Assembly (NCBI GenBank): GCA_002344075.1
Contig: DDTM01000003.1
Span: 1 to 21,618 of the forward strand
Direction of reading: 5' to 3'
DNA: 21,618 nucleotides
Source: Bacteroidetes bacterium UBA2364
GTDB taxonomy: Bacteria > Bacteroidota > Rhodothermia > Rhodothermales > UBA2364
Both the position numbers and the translations under genes were made by a program. The notes under the pieces were generated by a model that worked only from the letters and a program-made list of their open reading frames with translations, did no database searches and was not told the DNA's origin. Shown here in pieces: positions 1-6,766 of this stretch; position 1 is the stretch's first letter; every line of letters starts with the position of its first letter.

Positions 1-551
1 TGGTTCCATGCCTAAGTTTTTACTAATAATCTTTTACTTGATGAATTGTATAGCAAAGAGCGAGGCGTGATGGTAGGATTTTTTGGTATTCAGTTAGATG
101 AGGTGTGGTGTTTCGTACAAAACAAGAAGCGTAAATACTGGATTGGGGTGGCACTAAATCCCCACAATCGCCAGATTGTAGCATTTCATGTTGGAGGTCG
201 TTCGAGTAAAGATGCCCAACAGTTTTATGAACAAATATCGGCTGTATTGAAAGGCAAGGTTGGTTTTTTCTCTGATTATTGGCAGGCTTGTATTCGTGCC
301 TTTGAATCAGAAAATCATTTTGGAGTAGGAAAGAATAGCGGTTTGACCTCTTATATTGAGCGCTTTAATGCTACCCTCCGACAAAGGGTTTCAAGATTGG
401 TTCGGAAATCGTTAAGTTTCTCCAGGTTATTACACAACCATATAGGAGCGATAAAGTATTTTTTTTGCCACTATAATTTGAATATGGCAGCATTACATTT
501 ATAACACTACTTCATGTCACAAGTTACTCAACGATAGGCAAAGATTTTACC
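1..551 (+). mobile_element. Partial IS1-family insertion sequence at the window edge
   Basis: The element is recognised only from its transposase. Its left end lies outside the window or is lost. The right end is not proven: the sequence TTTTACC at 545-551 ends in ACC, which fits the GGT...ACC termini usual for IS1-family inverted repeats. Without the left repeat this is only a candidate boundary. Downstream sequence to 783 contains no recognisable second repeat or target duplication. Confidence 0.4.
46..504 (+). CDS. IS1-family transposase, catalytic (InsB-like) portion
   Basis: This is the DDE recombinase part of an IS1-type transposase, which cuts and joins the element's ends. Counting from the TTG at 46, the candidate catalytic acidic residues are D18 (QLDEVW), D77 (SDYW) and E105 (YIERFN). 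The C-terminal signature LRQRV..LVRKSLSFSR is typical of the IS1 group. The N-terminal zinc-finger and helix-turn-helix part (InsA-like) is not seen. The frame is closed by TAA at 13-15, and no InsA-like sequence is readable in the other frames of the first 70 bases. Either this is the second ORF of an element expressed by programmed frameshift, or it is a 5'-truncated remnant. The start codon is therefore uncertain and the reading frame can be extended to 16. Family assignment is confident; activity is unknown. Confidence 0.8.
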   Translation: MYSKERGVMVGFFGIQLDEVWCFVQNKKRKYWIGVALNPHNRQIVAFHVGGRSSKDAQQFYEQISAVLKGKVGFFSDYWQACIRAFESENHFGVGKNSGLTSYIERFNATLRQRVSRLVRKSLSFSRLLHNHIGAIKYFFCHYNLNMAALHL

Positions 552-658
552 GAATCTAAGGTGCGTCATGTGTCTGATTGGCATTTTTGAAATGAACCTG
601 CTTGTAACTCTATTATCCTACGACCGCGTAGCATCAGTTAATAAATCAACTCAACCAT

Positions 659-757
659 ATGTGGCAAAAAATCGTTTGGCCGTTTTTTTTAATACTTAAT
701 CTTTATGCTGCTACAGGCACACTAACCTGCGCAACACAAAAAGATTCTACTGCTTGA
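659..757 (+). CDS. Candidate 32-aa lipoprotein-like peptide
   Basis: An ATG-initiated 32-codon frame encodes a short basic start (MWQK), a hydrophobic stretch (WPFFLILNLYAATG) and a cysteine at residue 24 followed by a short polar tail. This resembles a tiny lipoprotein, but the residues before the cysteine (TLT) are a poor lipobox. No Shine-Dalgarno sequence is visible. It lies between the IS1 remnant and the 3' end of folA on the opposite strand. It could equally be chance. Confidence 0.18.
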   Translation: MWQKIVWPFFLILNLYAATGTLTCATQKDSTA

Positions 758-783
758 TTTTTACAATAAGCAACAGAGTATTA

Positions 784-1320
784 TCATCCAGCCGATCTAC
801 GATATGAGGCAAAGGTGAAGCCGTCATGGTGCTGTTCCTGCTCTAATGTGTATATTTTCCCGATTAGGTGGCGATATTCAGGAAAGAATACGTCTGCATC
901 CGGCGACTTGTGTACATGTGTAATTTCCAAGCGATCGCACTCTTCAAGGAGGGCCGTATAAATACTACTCCCGCCACATACGAAAATAGTTTTGTTGGCA
1001 TGGAAAGTGTTTATCGCTGCTTCAATGGTTTGAAATGTGTGTACATTCTCAAATCTGTATTGCAAATCCGGTGAGCGTGAAACAACAAGGTGTGGTCGTC
1101 CTATAAGCGGCCTTCCAAATTGATGTACCAATGAATCAAATGTAACACGCCCCATTAGAAGCGGGTGTTCGGACGTGATGGCCTTAAACCGTCGAAGATC
1201 TTCCGGGATGTGCCAAGGCAATTCTAAGCCGCGACCAATTGCCAAGTTTTCTGCTACAGCAGCAATCAACACCAATTCGGGGCGCTTGTCCTCCATGTGT
1301 TCTCTTATTTCGTTCAACAT
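784..1320 (-). CDS. folA: Dihydrofolate reductase
   Basis: DHFR reduces dihydrofolate to tetrahydrofolate with NADPH in the cytoplasm, regenerating the folate that ThyA oxidises. The 178-residue protein has the family landmarks in order: LIAAVAENLAIG (18-29), LPWHIPEDLRRFK (34-46) with the substrate-binding acid D41, LLMGRVTFDSL (a variant of the usual MGRxTxES cofactor motif), GRP, and the glycine-rich CGGSSIY before the C-terminal strands. An internal ATG at 1294-1296 (residue 9) would give 170 residues and a start closer to the usual family N-terminus, so either start is possible. It follows thyA with a 33-base gap and is almost certainly co-transcribed with it. No strong hairpin terminator is visible after its stop. 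Confidence 0.96.
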   Translation of the reverse strand: MLNEIREHMEDKRPELVLIAAVAENLAIGRGLELPWHIPEDLRRFKAITSEHPLLMGRVTFDSLVHQFGRPLIGRPHLVVSRSPDLQYRFENVHTFQTIEAAINTFHANKTIFVCGGSSIYTALLEECDRLEITHVHKSPDADVFFPEYRHLIGKIYTLEQEQHHDGFTFASYRRSAG

Positions 1321-1353
1321 CTGAGATGTTCACATATAATATAACAGTAATAG

Positions 1354-2229
1354 CTATACAGCAACAGGAAGCCAGATAAACGGGTGGGGGTTGTAGTCAA
1401 CAAGTTGAACATCATCAAACGTCAAATCCAATAAAGGCTTCTTTGCAATTGACAACGTAGGCAGTTCTTTAGGCGTCCGTCCTAACTGCGTTTTAAGCCC
1501 TTCTACGTGATCAAGATAAATATGGGCATCAATCATTGTATGAGCGAACTCGCCCGCTTGTAGGCCCATTTCTTGGGCTATAGCAAGGGTCAAGAACGAG
1601 TAGCAAGCCAAGTTAAACGGGACACCAAGCCCAATATCGGCGCTTCGTTGTGTTAGGTGACAATTTAGCGTATGTGGGTTGCCTTCATTGTCCGGCTGTA
1701 CGTTTAGCGCCCATGTATAATGGCATGGTGGAAGTTTACTTGCCGCCGCGTTTGCCGGATGCCATGCGGTTACAACAAGACGACGTGAAAACGGGTTCCG
1801 GCGAAGCTCAGATAATAAATACCCGATCTGGTCGAATGAATAAGAACCATCCTGCTCTTGTTGAACATTCGGGTGGGTTTTGTCTAAAAAAACTTCCCCG
1901 GCCAATTCCACCCCGCTTGACGGAACAGGAAAGCGCCGCCAGTATCGCCCGTAGGCGGTCTCTAAGTTCCCGTTATCATCCGCCCAGTGATCCCATATCT
2001 TTGTATGGCGTCTTAACTCCCGTATATGCTCTTGACCTGATAAATACCACAGGGTTTCTTGTAGCATTGCCTTAAAGTTTACGCTCTTTGTCGTCAAAAG
2101 GGGATAGCCCTTTGATAGATCAACCCTATAATTTAGGGCAAAGCAAGAAAGGGTATCAACGCCAGTACGGTTTGCCTTGCGCTTACCGTTTGTAAGGACT
2201 GTTTCAATAATGTCTAAGTATGATTGCAT
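1354..2229 (-). CDS. thyA: Thymidylate synthase
   Basis: ThyA methylates dUMP to dTMP using methylene-tetrahydrofolate, which leaves dihydrofolate for FolA. The 291-residue protein is complete. It has the phosphate-binding RTG at 21-23, the catalytic cysteine C169 in LPPCHY, the SRR at 148-150, QRSADIGLGVPFN (194-206), the nucleotide-binding HIYLDHV (236-242) and the conserved C-terminal PHP...PVAV. It is somewhat longer than the 264-residue E. coli enzyme because of a segment around residues 100-130, a common variant. The start ATG at 2227-2229 fits the family N-terminus (MQSYLDIIETVLTNG). A terminator at 2329-2361 separates it from the upstream rhodanese gene, so thyA-folA is probably its own transcription unit. 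Confidence 0.98.
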   Translation of the reverse strand: MQSYLDIIETVLTNGKRKANRTGVDTLSCFALNYRVDLSKGYPLLTTKSVNFKAMLQETLWYLSGQEHIRELRRHTKIWDHWADDNGNLETAYGRYWRRFPVPSSGVELAGEVFLDKTHPNVQQEQDGSYSFDQIGYLLSELRRNPFSRRLVVTAWHPANAAASKLPPCHYTWALNVQPDNEGNPHTLNCHLTQRSADIGLGVPFNLACYSFLTLAIAQEMGLQAGEFAHTMIDAHIYLDHVEGLKTQLGRTPKELPTLSIAKKPLLDLTFDDVQLVDYNPHPFIWLPVAV

Positions 2230-2269
2230 AGGCTATAAGGTTGCTTTGATAATAGCAGGGTTTTGAAAA

Positions 2270-2300
2270 TAAAGATAGGTGAATTTTGGGGTGTGTTGTA
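2270..2300 (-). promoter_or_regulatory. Weak candidate thyA promoter
   Basis: On the minus strand TATCTTTA (2270-2277) matches the -7 pattern TAnnTTTG well and sits about 40 bases before the thyA start. The base triplet 20 bases upstream is TAC rather than TTG, so the -33 element is poor. The position is plausible, but support is only half of the consensus. Confidence 0.3.
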
Positions 2301-2328
2301 ATTACGCTGGGAACAATATCATCATTAT

Positions 2329-2361
2329 AAAAAGCCAAACATGTTTTAGGTATGGCTTTTT
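2329..2361 (-). terminator. Rho-independent terminator after the rhodanese lipoprotein gene
   Basis: AAAAAGCCA (2329-2337) pairs with TGGCTTTTT (2353-2361), a 9-bp stem that continues after one A-A mismatch. Read on the minus strand the hairpin ends in a run of T. It lies 28 bases after the stop of the gene at 2389-2796. Confidence 0.75.
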
Positions 2362-2388
2362 CATCGGCGAAAGGGGGTCGGATTAGTT

Positions 2389-2796
2389 TTATTCGATGGG
2401 CATACCAGCGCTTCCCCACGCTTGAATACCACCGCTGAGGTTGGTCACTGTTTTAAATCCCAGTCCGCTCATCATCTCGGCGGCGCGTGCACTCCGGCTA
2501 CCCACCGCACAATAGACGAGAACTGGCTTTTCTTTGTCCAAGAGTTGAACTCGATTTTCAAAACCCGGTGCCATGATGTCTATATTACGAGACTGTGGCA
2601 AGTGGCCCATTCTAAACTCTTGTGCCGTGCGAACGTCCACAATTTGTACACCTGGTTGTTTGGCGGCTTCTGCAAAAGTGGTCACATCGGCCTCCAGAAT
2701 ACCAGTGGTTGTGCTCCCAGAGGTCGTTTCTGTCGTTTGTGATGGCTTATTACAAGCGGTTACCAAAAGCAAGAAGAGAAGAATAAAAATGCGCAT
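2389..2796 (-). CDS. Rhodanese-domain lipoprotein
   Basis: This is a single-domain rhodanese predicted to sit on the envelope as a lipoprotein. Rhodaneses carry sulfane sulfur as a cysteine persulfide and pass it to acceptors such as cyanide or thiols. The first 14 residues form a lipoprotein signal (MRIFILLFLLLVTA) with the modified cysteine at C15. A Ser/Thr-rich linker follows to about residue 32. The rhodanese fold covers about 34-135, with DVRTAQEF near 54 and the active-site loop CAVGSRS beginning at C96. The domain is of the short GlpE/PspE type. It lies 97 bases after the persulfide-dioxygenase-like gene with a hairpin in between. Both proteins handle sulfane sulfur, which suggests a shared role, but co-transcription is uncertain. 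Confidence 0.92.
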   Translation of the reverse strand: MRIFILLFLLLVTACNKPSQTTETTSGSTTTGILEADVTTFAEAAKQPGVQIVDVRTAQEFRMGHLPQSRNIDIMAPGFENRVQLLDKEKPVLVYCAVGSRSARAAEMMSGLGFKTVTNLSGGIQAWGSAGMPIE

Positions 2797-2826
2797 CCTA
2801 TTGTTTTTTATAACCTTGAGAAATTA

Positions 2827-2866
2827 ATGCCCGCTCCGTTGTGTAAAACAAAGCCGAAGCGGGCAT
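2827..2866 (-). terminator. Hairpin between the metallo-hydrolase and rhodanese genes
   Basis: ATGCCCGCT (2827-2835) pairs perfectly with AGCGGGCAT (2858-2866), a 9-bp GC-rich stem with a 22-base loop. On the minus strand it is followed by TAATTTCT, only a weak T tract. It could be an inefficient terminator, or a processing or attenuation structure that lowers expression of the lipoprotein relative to the gene before it. Confidence 0.5.
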
Positions 2867-2893
2867 CCCTGTTACCATTAATATAACCAAAAT

Positions 2894-4327
2894 TTATGCA
2901 GGTACGGCGTCGTGTGTGAGTTGTAAGCCATTTTCTACTGCATCGTCAATATATATGACTTCATAGCCGCGTCGCTTGAGGTACGAGACCGCCGAGGCTG
3001 CACGTGCACCTGATTTACAGTGAACCGCAATGGTACGATCTAGTGGAAGTTCCGAGAGGCGCGGGATAAGCCGCGTGTAAGCCAAGTTGTGGGCATCTGG
3101 TAGGTGACCTTCTGCAAATTCACTGGAATACCGAACATCCAATATAAAAGCATTTGTTTTATCCAATGTTGCTGGAAGTTGGTTGAATTTAATGCGTTCG
3201 ATGTTTTCGGTAGGCTGGAGTTCGTCCACATACTGACCCCAAACTTCGGGGGTAACATAGCCCACGACATCATCCAGGCCGACTCGGACCAAGTCGCGAA
3301 CGGCTTCATCCACATGATTTTCGGCGATGAGTAAGGCCATTTTTTGTCCTGCCTCTACCAATGATCCTGCAACGGTGTTGAAAGTTTTATTAAACGGAGC
3401 ATAAATCGCACCCGAAGCATGAGACGCTGCAAAGGCATCGCGATCGAAACGTGTGTCTATCATCACATTTTCGGGATCGGTCAAAAATGCCTTGAGATCA
3501 GGCACCGAGAACGCTTTGGGAGCTGGCATTTGGCCTAAAATGTTCCAGCCCTCTTTGTTCATTTTTTTCATCCGAGCAAAATACAAAGGCGGCTCAGGCT
3601 GACCATCCAAGATAAAGTCCACAAATTCTTGTTCACTCTTAGCAGCAAAGGATACGGATGTGTTATAACGTTTTTCGTAGCCAACTGTGGTATCCGGAAT
3701 TGCGCCAAGAGCTTTTCCACATGCCGATCCAGCTCCATGCCCCGGCCAGATCTTTAGGTAGTCGGGCATCTCGAAGAAGCCTTGCAAGGTGTTATACAAG
3801 ACCCGTGCAGAGCTATCCATGGCACCGACGACACCAGCCGCGCTTTCCAGCAAATCTGGACGACCCACATCTCCCACGAAAATATAATCTCCGGTGGCCA
3901 TCCCCATGGGTTCTGTAGCACCTCCGCCAATATCGGTCACTAAAAAGCAGACGTGTTCTGGTGTATGACCGGGTGTCTTAATCACTTTAATCTCGATATT
4001 GCCTACCCGGAAAACATCGCCATCTTTCACGAACACAGCGTCGTAGGTGTTTTCTTTGGCCCATTCATACTTCCAATTGGCATCTCCCTCGTCCGATACA
4101 TATACTTTTACGCCTTGAGAAGCCAACTCGCGCATACCGGAAGCAAAATCGGCGTGGATGTGGGTTTCAGCCGCTGCCACCAATTTGAGGCCCTCCGCTG
4201 CTGCGGCTTTGTGATAGGTATCCACATCGCGCTCTGGGTCAATAATGAGGGCCTCGCCCGTGCGTTGGCATCCAATCAAAAAGGCGTTCTGCGCCAGCTT
4301 TGTGTCGGTGATCATCTTAAAGAACAT
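2894..4327 (-). CDS. Metallo-beta-lactamase/rhodanese fusion, persulfide-dioxygenase-like
   Basis: The N-terminal metallo-beta-lactamase fold (about 5-235) belongs to the ETHE1/persulfide dioxygenase group. That group oxidises glutathione or low-molecular-weight persulfides to sulfite with a single non-haem iron. Candidate metal ligands are THIHAD (H56, H58, D60), PGH (H121), GD (D153) and PGH (H197). Two rhodanese-type modules follow. The first (about 275-370) lacks a recognisable active-site cysteine and looks degenerate. The second (about 385-470) has DVRYSSEF and the loop VHCKSGARAAS with C437. Length is 477 residues from the ATG at 4325-4327. The frame extends to a TTG at 4424-4426, but that codon lies within the predicted -7 element, so the ATG is preferred. 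A dyad shared with the gntR promoter overlaps its promoter. Confidence 0.93.
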   Translation of the reverse strand: MFFKMITDTKLAQNAFLIGCQRTGEALIIDPERDVDTYHKAAAAEGLKLVAAAETHIHADFASGMRELASQGVKVYVSDEGDANWKYEWAKENTYDAVFVKDGDVFRVGNIEIKVIKTPGHTPEHVCFLVTDIGGGATEPMGMATGDYIFVGDVGRPDLLESAAGVVGAMDSSARVLYNTLQGFFEMPDYLKIWPGHGAGSACGKALGAIPDTTVGYEKRYNTSVSFAAKSEQEFVDFILDGQPEPPLYFARMKKMNKEGWNILGQMPAPKAFSVPDLKAFLTDPENVMIDTRFDRDAFAASHASGAIYAPFNKTFNTVAGSLVEAGQKMALLIAENHVDEAVRDLVRVGLDDVVGYVTPEVWGQYVDELQPTENIERIKFNQLPATLDKTNAFILDVRYSSEFAEGHLPDAHNLAYTRLIPRLSELPLDRTIAVHCKSGARAASAVSYLKRRGYEVIYIDDAVENGLQLTHDAVPA

Positions 4328-4412
4328 GGTCGTTAAGGTTTTAATGAGTACATAATTCTTGGGATACGGGCTGTAGCAGATGATGCTTAAATACTTGACA
4401 TCAATTGTAACA

Positions 4413-4428
4413 ACTTGTAGTAACAAGA
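4413..4428. promoter_or_regulatory. Predicted operator (copy 2), ACTTGT-N4-ACAAGA
   Basis: The dyad ACTTGTAGTAACAAGA has ACTTGT and ACAAGA arms around a 4-base centre and matches the dyad upstream of gntR (5283-5298) at 12 of 16 positions, including all arm bases but the last. It overlaps the predicted -7 element of the metallo-hydrolase promoter and the likely transcription start, a classic repressor position. Assigning it to the GntR protein is an inference. Confidence 0.6.
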
Positions 4429-4453
4429 TACTGTAATAAGTTTGTTAAGTCAA
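4423..4453 (-). promoter_or_regulatory. Predicted promoter of the metallo-beta-lactamase/rhodanese gene
   Basis: On the minus strand TTTG at 4451-4454 is followed by exactly 20 bases and then TATCTTGT (4423-4430), the TTG-N20-TAnnTT arrangement seen in front of the rRNA, PASTA and secreted-protein genes in this window. Transcription would start near 4416, leaving a leader of about 90 bases before the ATG at 4327. Confidence 0.6.
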
Positions 4454-4484
4454 ACTTTTTTTATGAAGCGATGACAAAGTAACA

Positions 4485-5252
4485 CTACTGCTTGAACAAG
4501 GGCTGGAATTCCTGAACGGCAAGACCACTTTGTACCCGCTCTAACAACATACAGTAGGCAACTTCTTTGTTGTTGTAGAAACGATCCTGTACATAAACGG
4601 GTTTTTCGCTGTGTGTGAAAACGGTTCTACGGATGTAAAGTACTGGGTGGCTTTCTGGGATCTTGAGATGACGGGCCACAGCAGGCGGGGTGAAAATCGC
4701 TTCGATCTGATAGCGGCCAGAAACCACTTCTATCCCATATTGTTCTTCTAAGATCTGAAAAAGCGTTCGGGTTTCCAGGGCTTTTTGATCCAAAAATTGG
4801 CCATACATGAGTGGGAGCCAGGTGGTATCAAAAGCAATTGGACGGTTATCGCCCAGCCGTATGCGATCCAGCCGGACAAGGTCATTGGCGGTGTCTTGCT
4901 GAAGTGTCTGACTGATTTCGATAGGGGGCTTTTCACGTCCGAAGCGAAGCACACGGCTCGAAGCCCGCATTCCAGCGGCTGCCATGTCTTCTGCAAAATC
5001 GGTGACACGCATCAGGGGCTGTCTAACCGGATGTGGCTTGACAAATGAACCAACCCCTTGTCGGCGGTAAATGAGGGATTCGTTTTCTAAGGTGCGCAGG
5101 GCATGACGGACGGTAACACGGCTTACATCAAACCTTCGGCATATTTCACTTTCCGATGGTAATTGGGCATTGGCCGCAAATAACCCACTGCTAATCTGGT
5201 TGCGGAGCCAATCCGCCACTTGCTCGTGCCGTGCTTGAGGTAGAACTTCCAT
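4485..5252 (-). CDS. GntR-family transcriptional regulator, HutC subfamily (UTRA domain)
   Basis: This is a predicted DNA-binding repressor. Residues 8-72 form the GntR winged helix-turn-helix: QVADWLRNQI, LPSESEICRRFDVSRVTVRHAL and the wing LIYRRQGVGSFV. Residues about 80-225 form a UTRA ligand-binding domain (YGIEVVSGRYQIEAI, PVLYIRRTVF). The family usually binds sugars, amino acids or their derivatives; the ligand here cannot be read from sequence. I start at the ATG at 5250-5252, giving 255 residues. An upstream ATG at 5373-5375 would add 41 atypical residues, overlap the neighbouring gene's stop and put the dyad at 5283-5298 inside the coding region. The dyad 31 bases before this start recurs at the metallo-hydrolase promoter, so autoregulation and control of that gene are likely. 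Confidence 0.94.
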   Translation of the reverse strand: MEVLPQARHEQVADWLRNQISSGLFAANAQLPSESEICRRFDVSRVTVRHALRTLENESLIYRRQGVGSFVKPHPVRQPLMRVTDFAEDMAAAGMRASSRVLRFGREKPPIEISQTLQQDTANDLVRLDRIRLGDNRPIAFDTTWLPLMYGQFLDQKALETRTLFQILEEQYGIEVVSGRYQIEAIFTPPAVARHLKIPESHPVLYIRRTVFTHSEKPVYVQDRFYNNKEVAYCMLLERVQSGLAVQEFQPLFKQ

Positions 5253-5282
5253 CTGTTGTGTGGAGGAAATAAAATTAAAAAT

Positions 5283-5298
5283 ACTTGTTATTACAAGT
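5283..5298. promoter_or_regulatory. Predicted operator (copy 1), ACTTGT-N4-ACAAGT
   Basis: ACTTGTTATTACAAGT is a perfect 6-bp inverted repeat around a 4-base centre, typical in size and symmetry of GntR/HutC operators. It lies 31 bases upstream of the gntR ATG. A TTTG just upstream of it on the minus strand and a TAATTTTA just downstream could form a promoter with 22-base spacing that encloses the dyad. Confidence 0.65.
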
Positions 5299-5334
5299 GC
5301 AAACGTTTTTATTGAGAAAGGGTTCCCAAAGTCT

Positions 5335-6399
5335 TTATCGTGTAAAAAGCCAGTCAGCCGGATTGGTTGGGGCATTTTGACGGATCTGGTCTAATGAACA
5401 CCGCAGTAACTCGCCCATACGGGTGCAGCGCCGGAAAACATCGCTGTTGTAATGTTTGGCCAATTGCTCTCCCAGCAAAGCCACATTCTCTGGATGAGAA
5501 ATCACATCTAAGGTCATTACATCTAATAAATACTCTAACCTTGTCCGAGAAACCGTCATGCGTTGGCTAATAAGTGCCCGCTCTTCGCGTTGATACTGAA
5601 GTGCCGATTTAGTGTCCAATAAGTCTAAACCTAATTTAACTAAAGGTAAATTTTGGGTATAAAACTGTGGAAGATAAACATTTTTTTTCCAATGATATGA
5701 TTGTTGGTCAAAGTCTATGGCCCGCATCCGATAGTGCCATTTCTCGAAGTCCTTGGTCATATCCACGACGAAATTACCAGAGTGCATATCCCCCAATAAT
5801 CGCACAAAGCAACGTTCATTGAACTTGACAAACTCTTTTGCCAACCTCACTTGGTCGAAACGGCTGGGTGGGATGTTCTCTCGCATAAAGGCATCTGCCG
5901 GAATCCCAATAATATGCTCTTCGATCACGGTTGTACCATGAATAAAATAATTCAGCCGATTGGGAGACAAGATGTGCTCCAGTTCAAGCCCATAAATCCG
6001 ATTGGCATCGGTGCGTTTTACGTAATAATAGTCTATATTATCATTCATCCGATTGATCACGCGAATGCGGAAAGGCATGGTGTTTCCGTACAGGCATAAA
6101 TCCACACGGTCAATATCTAAGTGTTCAATGATGTTTCGGTCACGATGACCATATAAAATAGCATAAGTAATACGAAGACTGTCATATATTTCGATCATTT
6201 CATTGGGCGCATAATATACGGTGGACCATAGGGTGTCTTTACCCGTTTCATCGCATTGGGCAATCGAATTATCAAACCGTAGCAGGTCGTCATACCGAAT
6301 GCCTTCCCGGAAAATGCGTCCGTATTTAACCAGATAGTCATGAAAATTCTTCTGGATCGGGTAAACCGCTTTTTTCTTGCTTATCAGGTTTTTTTTCAT
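5335..6399 (-). CDS. Uncharacterised kinase-fold (phosphotransferase-like) protein
   Basis: I do not recognise a named family, but the 354-residue protein has the outline of an aminoglycoside-phosphotransferase/protein-kinase-like fold. Residues 158-167 (VIEEHIIGIP) resemble the hinge after the N-lobe. LLGDMHSGNF (201-210) matches the catalytic loop GDxHxxN, with D204 and N209 as candidate catalytic and metal-binding residues. AIDFD (227-231) corresponds to the metal-binding DFG/DxD element. A lysine at K128 (YYYVKRT) could be the nucleotide-binding lysine. No signal or membrane segment is seen. The ATG at 6397-6399 is preferred. The frame extends upstream to a TTG at 6457-6459, but that overlaps a predicted -7 element. 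It ends 82 bases before gntR, with the gntR dyad in between. The substrate is unknown. Confidence 0.8.
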   Translation of the reverse strand: MKKNLISKKKAVYPIQKNFHDYLVKYGRIFREGIRYDDLLRFDNSIAQCDETGKDTLWSTVYYAPNEMIEIYDSLRITYAILYGHRDRNIIEHLDIDRVDLCLYGNTMPFRIRVINRMNDNIDYYYVKRTDANRIYGLELEHILSPNRLNYFIHGTTVIEEHIIGIPADAFMRENIPPSRFDQVRLAKEFVKFNERCFVRLLGDMHSGNFVVDMTKDFEKWHYRMRAIDFDQQSYHWKKNVYLPQFYTQNLPLVKLGLDLLDTKSALQYQREERALISQRMTVSRTRLEYLLDVMTLDVISHPENVALLGEQLAKHYNSDVFRRCTRMGELLRCSLDQIRQNAPTNPADWLFTR

Positions 6400-6405
6400 G
6401 AAGTA

Positions 6406-6481
6406 GGGTAACGAGGTGAGACATACAGGCATACAATCCGAAACCAATTTAAACTTCAAACGTAAGGAAGTGACGTTACCC
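6406..6481. repeat. Split inverted repeat GGGTAACG...CGTTACCC in a divergent promoter region
   Basis: GGGTAACG at 6406-6413 and its exact reverse complement CGTTACCC at 6474-6481 are separated by 60 bases. One arm lies in the leader of the kinase-like gene and the other inside its predicted promoter spacer, upstream of the divergent gene at 6516. It could be a pair of half-sites for a regulator, or chance. Confidence 0.35.
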
Positions 6482-6487
6482 CAAAAA
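6457..6487 (-). promoter_or_regulatory. Candidate promoter of the kinase-like gene
   Basis: On the minus strand TACGTTTG (6457-6464) is a perfect match to the -7 pattern TAnnTTTG. Twenty bases upstream is a T-rich stretch (TTTTTTTTGG) that could serve as a weak -33 element. Transcription would begin near 6450 and favours the ATG at 6399. Confidence 0.45.
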
Positions 6488-6515
6488 AAACCTCAACTTT
6501 TAACCAAATACCACC

Positions 6516-6731
6516 ATGAACATCACCGGAACCATTTCGTATCAAGACTTTGAAGGCGGGTTTTGGGGCATTATCGGCGATAACGACCAAAAATATTACC
6601 CCGTAGAGGGCATTCCAGAAAATTTGCAGACCGATGGCTTGCGCGTTGAAGCAGAAATTGAACCCACCAATGTCATCACCTTTGTAATGTGGGGGCAAGC
6701 CGTAATTCTACTGATGATTCGTCGTATCTAA
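6516..6731 (+). CDS. Small conserved-looking beta-rich protein, function unknown
   Basis: A 71-residue protein starts at the ATG at 6516 (MNITGTISYQDFEGGFWGIIG). Its alternating pattern (GTISYQDFEGGFWGIIGD, KYYPVEGIP, LRVEAEIEP, AVILLMIRRI) suggests a small all-beta barrel of SH3 or OB type. I recognise no catalytic motif, signal peptide or membrane segment. It lies 35 bases upstream of the membrane subtilase gene on the same strand, so the two are probably co-transcribed. It is divergent from the kinase-like gene. Reading-frame quality and gene context make it likely to be real. The function is not known to me. Confidence 0.75.
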   Translation: MNITGTISYQDFEGGFWGIIGDNDQKYYPVEGIPENLQTDGLRVEAEIEPTNVITFVMWGQAVILLMIRRI

Positions 6732-6766
6732 ATTTTTAATAGACCTCAATCCTTATAGATAGCCAC

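Noticed and set aside
1650..2075. 141-codon plus-strand frame inside thyA
   Set aside because: It is antisense to the conserved core of thyA. The translation has no domain character and no start signal.
2204..2419. 71-codon minus-strand frame between thyA and the rhodanese gene
   Set aside because: It overlaps the ends of both real genes in another frame and spans the terminator at 2329-2361.
5253..5375. Longer N-terminus for the GntR regulator
   Set aside because: The extra 41 residues do not resemble GntR proteins, overlap the 3' end of the kinase-like gene and would place the predicted operator inside the gene.
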